From contig NZ_SRUU01000024.1 of assembly GCF_004791585.1 (NCBI RefSeq), forward strand, positions 38,507 to 102,506: 64,000 bases of DNA, written 5' to 3'. Origin of the DNA: Mesorhizobium sp. M1C.F.Ca.ET.210.01.1.1. Lineage in GTDB: Bacteria > Pseudomonadota > Alphaproteobacteria > Rhizobiales > Rhizobiaceae. The notes under the pieces were generated by a model that was not told the origin of the DNA, ran no database searches, and worked only from the letters and a program-made list of their open reading frames with translations. This document shows, piece after piece, positions 14,835 through 22,370 of the stretch. The stretch's first letter is position 1; each line of letters begins with the position of its first letter. The position numbers and the translations under genes are program-made.

Positions 14835-15789
14835 AGTACGGTGCGACCCAAAGGGGGCCGCCCCAATGGTGCCAGAGGACGGTCACCCTCCAAGGAGGTG
14901 CTGTCCTTGCAAATTTCCACGAGTGGGTGACCGTGAACCTGGGCGTGCCGGTGACGGCGAATATGGACACGCTCAGGCTCGTGACATCCTTGTCGGCCAG
15001 CGTGCCTTCCTTCGAGGCCTGCCGCCCGGCTTCCTCGCTGGCTGTCTGATAGACTTCGGCTGCAACCTGCTTCACCTGATCGACGCCCTCCTCGAGCGCG
15101 TCCTCGGCCTTGTCCCGAAGCTGTTCGCGATAGCCGCCGAGCCGCTCGTCCTCGACTTGCGTGTGAGGCAGCATCGCACCGATCGCTGCTCCGATCGCGA
15201 GGCCGACAGCAGCCAATGCAAGAGGCTGATCCTCCATCAACTGCTGCGCGGAACGGCCGGCCTGCGTCGCCATGTCAGCCGTGGCGGCCGCGGAGTTGGC
15301 CAGCGTCTGCGCTGTGCCGCTCGCGATGTCGGATACGGTGCCGGCTGCGTCGCTGGCCATGTCAGACATGGTATTGGCCGCGCTGCTGGCCATTCCAGAG
15401 AAAGTTCCGGCCGCACCGCCGGCCATCTCGCCAGCCGAGGCCGAGGTGTCCGAAGTCATGGCCATACCAGAGCCGGACGCGCCGTCGCGTTGGCCGGAAC
15501 TGCGGCGCGTTGCATAGCCCGGAGAAGCTGCTGCGGCGGAAGCGCCGCTACCCAGCATCAGCCATGCCAGCCCGGCACCGATCACGGTCAGCGGCAACGG
15601 GTTGTCGCGCACTTGGGCCTTGAGGTTGGCGAGCATCTCGGCGCCTGCACCACCGCTAAAAAGCCCGGCGAGCTCGTCAACCAGTTGGCCGGGCGTCATC
15701 TTGTCTCGAATGGATTCGGCCGTCGCCACTACCCTGGCGCGCGTGGCTTCGGCCTCTCGTTCGAGTTCGGCTGCGGATTTTTTGGTCAT
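14833..15789 (-). CDS. DUF3618-domain membrane-associated protein
   Basis: The ATG at 15789 begins MTKKSAAELEREAEATRARV, and the next segment (VATAESIRDKMTPGQLVDEL) is the DUF3618 signature. A hydrophobic stretch (NPLPLTVIGAGLAWLMLGSG) and a Gly/Ala segment (LAAVGLAIGAAIGAMLP) are probable membrane helices. Between them runs an Ala/Ser/Met-rich low-complexity region (roughly residues 125-210) in a loose repeat of SDMASDAAGTVSD type. Such proteins are linked to general stress envelopes in rhizobia. The last 50 residues (SLSVSIFAVTGTPRFTVTHS onward) look unlike the rest and may be a replaced or frameshifted tail. Confidence 0.75.
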   Translation of the reverse strand: MTKKSAAELEREAEATRARVVATAESIRDKMTPGQLVDELAGLFSGGAGAEMLANLKAQVRDNPLPLTVIGAGLAWLMLGSGASAAAASPGYATRRSSGQRDGASGSGMAMTSDTSASAGEMAGGAAGTFSGMASSAANTMSDMASDAAGTVSDIASGTAQTLANSAAATADMATQAGRSAQQLMEDQPLALAAVGLAIGAAIGAMLPHTQVEDERLGGYREQLRDKAEDALEEGVDQVKQVAAEVYQTASEEAGRQASKEGTLADKDVTSLSVSIFAVTGTPRFTVTHSWKFARTAPPWRVTVLWHHWGGPLWVAPY

Positions 15790-15894
15790 CTCGCTTGTCC
15801 CTTGATCACGTTCGCGTCGCGCTTCAACTGCTCCTGCGTGCGGTCCGGCGCCAGTTCCGAAGGCGGCCACTAGATCGTCGCGATAGGAAGTAAG

Positions 15895-16140
15895 TTGGAA
15901 CCTCTGCCCAGCGTTTGCCACGCATGTCATCGGGCTCGTCATCCGAGCGAGCTTGACCTGAAGCCGACTTTGACTTGGTGGCTGCGCCTTATTCGGTTGT
16001 TTCATGGCCAGCTGGCTATGCTGTCTTATGCGGAACGCAACGGCTACGAATTCGATCGATGGGAATGCGGGCAATGCTTCGGCCCCGGTTACGATCCCAG
16101 GCGCATTCGCGATAAGCCTTTATGGGACCGGTCTGGATAA
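15895..16140 (+). CDS. Small protein with two Cys pairs, 81 aa
   Basis: From a TTG at 15895 the frame reads LEPLPSVCHACHRARHPSEL and later YEFDRWECGQCFGPGYDP, giving two CxxC pairs suited to a zinc ribbon. Between them are a hydrophobic patch and several aromatic residues. The start codon is uncertain and the gene lies close to the IS66 remnant. No family recognised; it may be only a fortuitous frame. Confidence 0.4.
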   Translation: MEPLPSVCHACHRARHPSELDLKPTLTWWLRLIRLFHGQLAMLSYAERNGYEFDRWECGQCFGPGYDPRRIRDKPLWDRSG

Positions 16141-16305
16141 TCAACGTAAAACCGAATTTGGATTCCCATTTTTGTTAGGCGAAGCGCGATACATCCCTCG
16201 GTCCAATCAGAATTGACTTACCCCTCCGGTGAGGTCCGGTGACGGCCGCCTTGATGAGCTAGGCTGAAGACTGCAAGTCATAGTGCAAACACTAGGAGGA
16301 GTCCT

Positions 16306-16668
16306 ATGACGAAGCATCAGATTGAGATGGTCACGTCGGCCGAGCGGCGTCGGCGCTGGTCTCGCGACGAGAAGGAGCGTCTCGTCGCGGCGACATTTGA
16401 ACCGGGCACCCGCGTTTCGGAGATCGCGCGCTCGGCCGGCATCCCTGTCAGCCAGCTTTTCCGCTGGCGCAAGCAGATCTGCCAGATATCCGCGCCCTCC
16501 GTGCCGCAACTTGTGCCCGTAGAGGTGGCCCTGCCAGGGCCGGCGTCACCGACGGCGCCGCCGCCGGTCTCGCGGTCGCGCAAGAAGGTCAGCTTGGTGA
16601 CTATCGAGCTTGGCGGTGGGCGTCGTCTCCGCATCGAGAGTGACGTCGACACCGAAGCGCTTTCTTGA
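16306..16668 (+). CDS. tnpA: IS66-family accessory protein TnpA
   Basis: The 120-residue protein carries the HTH of IS66 OrfA: RRRRWSRDEKERLVAATFEP, TRVSEIARSAGIPVSQLFRW, RKQI. A variable Pro-rich linker and a C-terminal strand (VTIELGGGRRLRIESD) complete the usual layout. AGGAGGAGT precedes the ATG. It is followed by a frameshifted tnpB fragment and no tnpC, so the element cannot transpose by itself. A tnpC remnant of the same family lies far away at 59740. Confidence 0.85.
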   Translation: MTKHQIEMVTSAERRRRWSRDEKERLVAATFEPGTRVSEIARSAGIPVSQLFRWRKQICQISAPSVPQLVPVEVALPGPASPTAPPPVSRSRKKVSLVTIELGGGRRLRIESDVDTEALS

Positions 16669-16683
16669 TGTGCTGGAGCGGCG

Positions 16684-16785
16684 ATGATCCCGGTCCCGGA
16701 CGGTGGTCCGGCTGGCGACCGGCTATACCGACATGCGCAGGGGCTTTCCCGGCCTGTCCCTGATGGTGCAGGAGACGGCCTGCTG
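16684..16785 (+). pseudogene. IS66-family tnpB fragment, frameshifted and truncated
   Basis: Starts MIPVPDG like IS66 TnpB, but the expected continuation (WLATGYTDMRRGFPGLSLMV) is found in a different frame, meaning a small deletion near 16706. The resemblance ends at about 16785 in CAGGAGACG, where unrelated DNA begins. The rest of TnpB and the whole TnpC are absent, so the insertion has been cut by a later rearrangement. Confidence 0.75.
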
Positions 16786-16991
16786 ATCTTGATAGACACC
16801 AGCGGGTGTTTGACCGACCGTGTGACGAACGGCGGGGCCGCCACCCTCGGCGCGGCAGCGCTATTATCTCACAGAACGGGGTTGAGAGGCGAAGAACACA
16901 ATGTGCCATTGTGGAACGAATTCACGGCATAGTGATTAACAACGCACGCGGTCGATTCCTTCAGCGATGTAGCCGCCTCAGTGGCAACCAG

Positions 16992-17031
16992 AAAGCCCGT
17001 CGCCTACGCTCATTAGCTGCGGCGGGCTTTT
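16992..17031. terminator. Strong hairpin with T run, probable terminator
   Basis: AAAGCCCGTCGC (16992-17003) pairs with GCGGCGGGCTTT (17019-17030) in 11 Watson-Crick pairs and one wobble around a 15-base loop, followed by T. A-rich and T-rich flanks would allow it to act on both strands. It separates the IS66 remnant from the DUF3606-like gene. Confidence 0.55.
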
Positions 17032-17085
17032 CCCGTGGAACCAAACTCGGTCCAATCGCGTTGCCGGCGACTTGGGACTTTTCCT

Positions 17086-17274
17086 ATGACCGAAATCAAG
17101 CAAGAGCTTAGCGCGCGCGCGCAGGCACAGAAGGAATTCAGGGTGCAGCTCCTCACGCGAGAAACTGGCATCACCGAAGCTCAGGCGCGCGACCTCATCG
17201 ATATGATCGGCAATGAGCCCGCGTCGTTGGTTCGTGAGGCGCGGCTTCTAGCAGCAACCAAAGCTAGCCGTTGA
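17086..17274 (+). CDS. DUF3606-like small protein
   Basis: A 62-residue protein starting MTEIKQELSARAQAQKEFRV, with the conserved part ITEAQARDLIDMIGNEPASL and then VREARLLAATKASR. It resembles the proteins at 6059 and 4402 in the same positions. An earlier in-frame start at 17035 would begin inside the terminator-like region and is unlikely. Function unknown. Confidence 0.65.
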   Translation: MTEIKQELSARAQAQKEFRVQLLTRETGITEAQARDLIDMIGNEPASLVREARLLAATKASR

Positions 17275-17301
17275 TCTACGGTCAGCGCTACCAAGAAGTC
17301 C

Positions 17302-17600
17302 ATGTGCAACGACTACGAACAGCATGTTGCTTGGGCCGAGTACTGTCGGGTGATGGCGTCGCTCGAGTTGAAGGTCCCGACCCATCAGACCGAGCTCGAT
17401 CTGCCGCAAGCCGCGACATCCGGATCGACGACCCGGCTCCGATAATGCGCGCCTCCGGCGGCGCGATCGAGCTTGCCTCAATGACATTCGGCTTCCCGCC
17501 GTCCGGTCCAAAGGGCGGGCCGGTGTTCAACTTTCGGTCTGAGGGACGATAGTTCGCAAACAGCCTCGTGGGCGCGGCGTCTGATGCGTTCTTCAATCCA
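17302..17600 (+). pseudogene. SRAP-domain (YedK-like) gene remnant
   Basis: Begins MCNDYEQHVAWAEYCRVMAS with the family's Cys2, continues ELKVPTHQTELDLPQA, then loses the frame near 17413, where one base appears to be missing. The neighbouring frame carries on with DIRIDDPAPIMRASGGAIEL and FGFPPSGPKGGPVFNFRSEG. An in-frame TAG then replaces the expected Arg, FAN follows, and the resemblance stops by about 17600. Glu and His active-site parts are gone, so it is inactive. It is of a different SRAP subgroup from the intact gene at 7437. Confidence 0.75.
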
Positions 17601-17759
17601 TAGCTGCGCTCCTCGCGCCGGACCTGGCGTTTACTCCGCTCTAGTTGGTGGCCTCAGGTTTGTTCCATCAGACATGACCTCGAACGGAGGTGAGGGTAGC
17701 CGGCGTTGGGAACGCTCCTCCGATAATCTTGTTATCCATCAGATCAATAGGAGGAAGTC

Positions 17760-18074
17760 ATGAGCAAGAAAGATAACCGCCGTGAGACAGGCGCCAGGAA
17801 ATACCCGGCCCAATCCACCCCGGATCCTTCGGACCAGTTCTCGCAGGCCGCCGCCAACAACGAAGAGCCTCACGATAGATTTGGGCTCACTCGGAAGAAG
17901 GGTGAGGTAGAGGACGAGACACATCAGTCCGAAGGCCAGAACCCTCCGCGTCGAGCGACACCCAGCCCGGCGACGGAGAAAAGCTCCGGGGCCGGCCCGT
18001 CGGTCGCCGAACATTCCAAGGACGCCAAGGCGCCCAAAGGCGGGCGCCAGCCCGGCGCCTATGTGAAGGATTGA
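17760..18074 (+). CDS. Hydrophilic, probably disordered protein, 104 aa
   Basis: A well placed AGGAGG precedes the ATG. The protein (MSKKDNRRETGARKYPAQST) is rich in Lys, Glu, Ser, Pro and Gly, with no hydrophobic core, and ends GGRQPGAYVKD. Such composition suits a stress-related disordered protein of the kind often found beside DUF3618-type genes in rhizobia. No family assigned. Confidence 0.6.
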   Translation: MSKKDNRRETGARKYPAQSTPDPSDQFSQAAANNEEPHDRFGLTRKKGEVEDETHQSEGQNPPRRATPSPATEKSSGAGPSVAEHSKDAKAPKGGRQPGAYVKD

Positions 18075-18346
18075 GGCGGACGCAGGCAGGGCGAATCGGA
18101 GCTCAGGCGGGACAGTGCGAACGCCGTCGCCTCAGGTTCCTTGTTCCTCCGCACCTTTGTCTTGGATTGATCCCGCCGGCATCGGTGGTTCTCGGGATCG
18201 CCTTCGACCGTGTTTTCGCCCTGATCCAGTTTTCGCCTGGATGTCCCGATGCCAGGGTCGTTGGCCGCCACCTATAAACAGTCAAGAATGAGCGGTCGGT
18301 TTTTCAAAACCAAACCGCTCCGGGGCGGCAAGATTGCGAGTGGCCG

Positions 18347-19255
18347 TCAGCCGCGAACGAACAGTGCCTCGTCTTCATCTCGTTGCTTGCCGCCGAGCGC
18401 TGCGGCAACGCTGGCGATGAAAGCGCCAACCATCATCGACAGGGCGCCGACCAGCGCGAAAGTGGCGCTCGCCTTCCTGGCCGTGTCCGCGGCCGCCTTC
18501 GCCTTGTTCTTGGCGTCATCGACGGCTGCGAGAACGGTGTCGACGCGCTTGGCGGCGTCGGCTTCCGAAAGCCCGGTGCGGGAAGCGACCAGTTTCACAA
18601 GATAGGCCTTATCCTCGGCCGATACTTCGCCCTTGGCGGCGCTTGCCACCAGGATGCGTGTTGCCTGCGCCGTTACGGCGGCATCGTTCTGTCCGGTTGC
18701 CGCGACGGTGCCGGTCTCGGCCGGCCGGAATAGCGTATCGACGAAATAGCCCAGGCTGTTGTTGTCGGTTGTTCCAGCAGCCGCATTCGTGGCCGCAGAC
18801 GAAGCGCCCGCTGCTGCGCCGGCCGCGACATTGGACGCAGCCTGCACACCTGCGCCAACCGTTGCGGACAATGCGGAACCAAGGACGCCGGCGACGAGCA
18901 ACGTTGCCACTGCCCAGGCAAGGAAACCGTGCGCCGTATCGCGAAAGTAGACTTCGTCGTCATGGATACCGACCCATTTTGTCCGTAGCCGGCCGGTCAG
19001 ATAACCACCCAGGCCGGCCGAGAGCCATTGCACGACGACCAGCCAAACCGCGGCCGAAACCGCGAAAGTGGTGGCTGATGCGCTTGCGCCGGTCCAAGGG
19101 GAGACCATCGTCAGCCCAAGTCCAGAGCCGATCAGCATCAGGATCACCGTCAGTGTCGACGCAGCGAAAGCGCCCGCCACGATCGGGCCCCAGCTTACCG
19201 CAGATGACGACGATTCCTTTTTGCCGGAGACTTCCACCTCAGTAACGGGGGTCAT
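18347..19255 (-). CDS. Multi-pass membrane protein, 302 aa
   Basis: Hydrophobic segments at about residues 22-50 (WGPIVAGAFAASTLTVILML), 62-90, 108-130 (GFLAWAVATLLVAGVLGSAL) and 268-290 (ATFALVGALSMMVGAFIASV) suggest four or five membrane helices. A long Ala-rich soluble region (NDAAVTAQATRILVASAAKG, LSEADAAKRVDTVLAAVDDA) lies between the third and the last. The family is common in rhizobial genomes but uncharacterised. It starts nine bases after the stop of a 25-residue membrane peptide, suggesting an operon. Confidence 0.7.
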   Translation of the reverse strand: MTPVTEVEVSGKKESSSSAVSWGPIVAGAFAASTLTVILMLIGSGLGLTMVSPWTGASASATTFAVSAAVWLVVVQWLSAGLGGYLTGRLRTKWVGIHDDEVYFRDTAHGFLAWAVATLLVAGVLGSALSATVGAGVQAASNVAAGAAAGASSAATNAAAGTTDNNSLGYFVDTLFRPAETGTVAATGQNDAAVTAQATRILVASAAKGEVSAEDKAYLVKLVASRTGLSEADAAKRVDTVLAAVDDAKNKAKAAADTARKASATFALVGALSMMVGAFIASVAAALGGKQRDEDEALFVRG

Positions 19256-19264
19256 GTGAAGCTC

Positions 19265-19342
19265 CTACCGTGCGAACAGCATGAGCAGGATGATGATCGG
19301 AATCGGAACTCCGAGAAGCCAAAGCAATATACCGCGTCCCAT
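19265..19342 (-). CDS. 25-residue hydrophobic membrane peptide
   Basis: Reads MGRGILLWLLGVPIPIIILL followed by MLFAR and a stop. A textbook AGGAGG lies eight bases before the ATG, and the 302-residue membrane protein gene starts nine bases after it. The peptide is almost entirely one membrane helix. I recall very similar short peptides in other Rhizobiales genomes, which together with the ribosome binding site makes it a likely real gene despite its size. Confidence 0.6.
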   Translation of the reverse strand: MGRGILLWLLGVPIPIIILLMLFAR

Positions 19343-19861
19343 TAGAACCTCCTATATTCTTGAGACGAAATACCAATTCCGCGAACTGGCTTTCGTTCCA
19401 AAGGTTTAGCGAGGAAATTGAAATAGGGTGCGCCCGATCTATTTTGGCGATCTGCGCAAGCCGCAAAGAACTTCGCTTCCCCGTCCCGTTAGGAGCGTGA
19501 CTGACCGCGGCCCAGGGCGGTGCCGCTGCAAGGAAAACTTCGAAACTGTATATTAGTTCCACCTAAAGGGACGTGGACCAATATCGGCTGAAACACCTTG
19601 GGCAGCTCAACGCTCCTCCGCCAGACCTGCGAGATCAGCAGCGTTGCCAGGCTGCTGAAAACGACCCAACCGCGGATCTCGCTGTCGGGAACCGCGGACA
19701 GCGGGCCGAATCCGGGCGGCCGGTCCGTAGTGTTAGTCGGAGTGGATTGGGAGCGCTCTTCAGAAAGAGTCCATGGACGTTCGCTCGGGTCATGATGCCT
19801 TCCCCTTGGTGTGTTGCGCCCATAGGCGCTTCACCGTGGTGACGCAGGATCGCAAACTGGA
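19343..19861. other. Interval without a confident gene
   Basis: Several short frames exist on both strands, but none has a convincing start, composition or family resemblance. The minus strand around 19600-19820 reads protein-like in patches (VFSSLATLLISQVWRR), which could be a decayed membrane protein. The promoter of the 25-residue peptide must lie in the first part. Confidence 0.35.
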
Positions 19862-20083
19862 TTATCCCGCAAGGCTGTTAGGCTGCCTCCAACCTACCTT
19901 TTCAAGCTCAGCCGAGAGCCGATCAGCGTCGACTATGCCGCGTCTGTAAAAGCTCATAACCTTCAAGGCTACCTGTTCGCGCTCATCGATGTGCGTGATC
20001 TTATGATTCGCGCAGTAGTCGCTCACGGCTCTTGCCAGAATTTCAAGCTGGGCGGGACCAGCAACAACGCCACAGTCCAGCAT
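19862..20083 (-). CDS. Small hypothetical protein, 73 aa
   Basis: Starts at the ATG at 20083 (MLDCGVVAGPAQLEILARAV) and continues SDYCANHKITHIDEREQVAL and YRRGIVDADRLSAELEKVGW. It is a soluble helical protein of a type I have seen repeatedly in rhizobial accessory regions, without known function. A longer in-frame start at 20113 is possible but adds an odd segment. The 268 bases to the next gene appear empty. Confidence 0.55.
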   Translation of the reverse strand: MLDCGVVAGPAQLEILARAVSDYCANHKITHIDEREQVALKVMSFYRRGIVDADRLSAELEKVGWRQPNSLAG

Positions 20084-20351
20084 GCTTGCCTCCCAACACA
20101 GGGGCGAAAGCATGGTAGCCGCTTCAAGCGTCCGCCTGCCTTTAGTGGTACGGACGATCCAAAAACCCTACGCCTGGAATGGGCCGACTGCGAATCAATT
20201 TAACCGGATGAAAGAAAGCCCGACAGGGAGCCATCGGGCCAGCTTGGCTTGGGCGTTGCAGAGGCAGGGGGTGGATCGGGGTCGCCTACTGCAACGAGGT
20301 CGAATGTGGTCATGTTAGCCGGTGCTTGGCAATGCGAAATCGCAGCCCGTG

Positions 20352-20600
20352 TCAGTCGAGCAGCAAGCCTTCTTTCCTTGCTGCGGCCTCGAATGCGGTG
20401 CGTACATCATCAGGGGATAATTCGCCGGCTAGTGCAGCTAGGCAAGCTTGTACAGCCTTGTTCCAGTGGGGTCCGCGCTTGGGCCATTCCAGCAGGTTTT
20501 CAGCGGCTGCCTGCACGTTGTTGACCTCATAACGGACGCCTGTCTGACGGGCCTTCACTGAGACCGGAGGATAGAACCAGAGTGTGCCATGCGTGCGCAT
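20352..20600 (-). CDS. DUF982-domain protein
   Basis: An 82-residue protein with the DUF982 pattern: FYPPVSVKARQTGVRYEVNN at the start, the conserved Trp of LEWPKRGPHWNKAVQACLAA, then LAGELSPDDVRTAFEAAARK. DUF982 proteins are small, multi-copy and largely restricted to Rhizobiales, and their role is unknown. The terminator-like repeat at 20628-20713 lies 28 bases upstream of its start, so the promoter must be inside or beyond that repeat. Confidence 0.8.
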   Translation of the reverse strand: MRTHGTLWFYPPVSVKARQTGVRYEVNNVQAAAENLLEWPKRGPHWNKAVQACLAALAGELSPDDVRTAFEAAARKEGLLLD

Positions 20601-20627
20601 CTATTCGTGAATGTCGAAGGACAAATC

Positions 20628-20713
20628 GAGAAAAAGGACCAGTCGCGAGGCATGCGCGACGGGTCCTCTTTTCTGGTCGCGCCGCCCTGAGGCTTTTGGG
20701 GGACACTCGGTGG
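20628..20713 (-). ncRNA. Candidate small RNA or dispersed hairpin element, copy 2
   Basis: Minus-strand counterpart of 11016-11100, matching over about 85 bases with differences in both stem and loop. The hairpin pairs GAGGACC with GGTCCTTTTTC around GTCGCGCATGCCTCGCG. Read on the minus strand it ends in a T run 28 bases before the DUF982 gene, so it could also act as an attenuator or as the terminator of a short upstream transcript. Confidence 0.45.
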
Positions 20714-21371
20714 CGGGTGCGAGCCTAAGTTGAACTTATCACATTTTAGCTATCGCTTGATAACGAAATCGATGCTGCGGTGCGGCCATGACAGGCCCAG
20801 GGCAGATGAGGGCCAGCGCGTCTACCCTCGCAATCTGACCCCTCTGGCGAGCCGGCGGCGCTTTACAAGGAGGAGAGGTAGCGCGCGCGCGGCTCTGCCT
20901 GGTAAACCTTCTGCGGTGGCCTCCTTGGCGCCTCCGGCGGCTAAGGCGGAAGAAATCACGCTTGAGACGGCCGCCGTCGAGGATGCGCAGTGGCTTGGTC
21001 AGGTGAGGGCGCCGCGGGACGAGCTGGCGAAGCTTGATGCGGAGCACGCGCAGGCGACCGAAGCAACCAAGTCAGAGCCGGTGAGGGCAGGGCAGGGCGC
21101 CGAGCTAGCGCGCCACGAGCCTGCCGCCGGCACGCTGATGATCAAGACGCCGATCGCTCCGGGCAGTGTCGATCTTCCACCCGCATGGCGATGTCATCGC
21201 GCTGGGCTCGGTCGCGTCCGGCTCGAAAATCGTCGTCGGATATCGGCCGAATTCGTCAATCGCAGCATCGACGGCTCCGTCTTCGCTGAAGCTCCCCCAT
21301 CCGGCAGGTGCGCGCGCCTCCCCATACAGATAATCGTTTACAGGTCAGGATCGCCGGGCCCACTTGTCAGC
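20714..21371. other. Interval with possible decayed coding sequence
   Basis: About 660 bases without a trustworthy gene. A plus-strand frame covers most of it, but its composition changes repeatedly. Short stretches read like fragments of a coiled-coil region (VRAPRDELAKLDAEHAQATE) and a neighbouring frame reads DVIALGSVASGSKIVVGYRP. A frameshifted remnant is likely, but I cannot name the family. Confidence 0.35.
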
Positions 21372-22370
21372 TCACGACAGAAACCGCTTCAAGCTCAAAC
21401 CGGCCAACAAAATGTAAGGCGGAATGGCGAGCGAATAGTGACCACAGTTTAGTTCCAAAATATTTGGCCTAGCTCCGGCGTCCTTCAGGGTCTGCATGAA
21501 CCTCTCCGATAGTTCTGGCAACACCACTTTGTCTCTCTTAGCCAACACAACGTGGAGATCGAGATCAGACCGTGCCAAACTATGTGCGTAATTCTCCAAG
21601 TTAAGTGGCCCCCAGGCTCTTCTGAGATCGGTCAGCTCAATTTCAGGCTCAAGGCTGTCACGTATCAATCGTGTCGCGCGACCCGTCCAAACCATATCCG
21701 CTAGACTCCCTGCCGTCAGAAACAGGGCGGCTTTTGACACGGCCTGGTCGTGCGCAGCAATTAACCCCGCGACCCAGGAGCCTAAGCTCATACCGAGAAC
21801 CGAAACCTTTCGATACCCTTCGCTCTTCAACCACCGTATGAGTTTTCGCCCATCCAATACTCCCTGCCTTACAGATTGAATTGTTCGACCGAGATTCGGG
21901 CTAAGCATATAATCTGCATGCAGGGACCCGGGACGGCTGCGCTCGAAGTGATATGGCATGGCAATCTCGACAACCGTGATGCCACGCCGCGAGAAAAAGT
22001 TGGCAATGTGACGGTTCCGCGCGCTTGCATTCCAATGGTGAAAGATCACCATCGCCTGATCGAACGACCCGCTTTCTGTGATTTTCGCCCAGACGACATT
22101 GTTCTCTTCAATGTCAGTAGAAATATCCGATGGAAATTTGAGCCACCCATCTTTCCTTTCAAAACCCTGATCGCTCTCACTCGGCTCACCGAAAAAGGCT
22201 GGATCAGCCACGGCCTGGTCCGCAAGGATACAAAACTCCTCGATACTTGCTACATTCTTCGCGCCTGGAAAGGCGCGTTCCGCGTCAAGGACGAAACCCG
22301 TTGTTTTCTTCCCTTCGTCACCGCGTCGCGCCCGCTGCTCATCCCAACGATCAAGCCAACTATGATACAC
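21372..22370 (-). CDS. Alpha/beta hydrolase, RcgR-like putative lactone hydrolase
   Basis: A 332-residue protein with a nucleophile elbow SVLGMSLGSWVAGLIAAHD (GxSxG) and a C-terminal catalytic His in LELNCGHYSLA. No signal peptide. Paired with the HTH-membrane protein whose end overlaps its start by 11 bases, it matches the RcgR/RcgA pair I recall from rhizobial plasmids, where RcgR is described as a putative quorum-lactone hydrolase and both affect conjugation. Here it lies 12 kb from a conjugation locus. The identification rests on memory of the pair's architecture. GC content is visibly lower than in neighbouring genes, suggesting separate acquisition. Confidence 0.6.
   Translation of the reverse strand: MYHSWLDRWDEQRARRGDEGKKTTGFVLDAERAFPGAKNVASIEEFCILADQAVADPAFFGEPSESDQGFERKDGWLKFPSDISTDIEENNVVWAKITESGSFDQAMVIFHHWNASARNRHIANFFSRRGITVVEIAMPYHFERSRPGSLHADYMLSPNLGRTIQSVRQGVLDGRKLIRWLKSEGYRKVSVLGMSLGSWVAGLIAAHDQAVSKAALFLTAGSLADMVWTGRATRLIRDSLEPEIELTDLRRAWGPLNLENYAHSLARSDLDLHVVLAKRDKVVLPELSERFMQTLKDAGARPNILELNCGHYSLAIPPYILLAGLSLKRFLS

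Noticed and set aside
14866..15873. A 335-residue plus-strand frame opposite the DUF3618 gene
   Set aside because: The Cys/Arg/Gly-rich composition is that of antisense to Ala/Ser-rich coding sequence.
20730..21452. A 240-residue plus-strand frame
   Set aside because: Composition shifts several times and its end overlaps the start region of no feature; likely decayed DNA rather than a gene.
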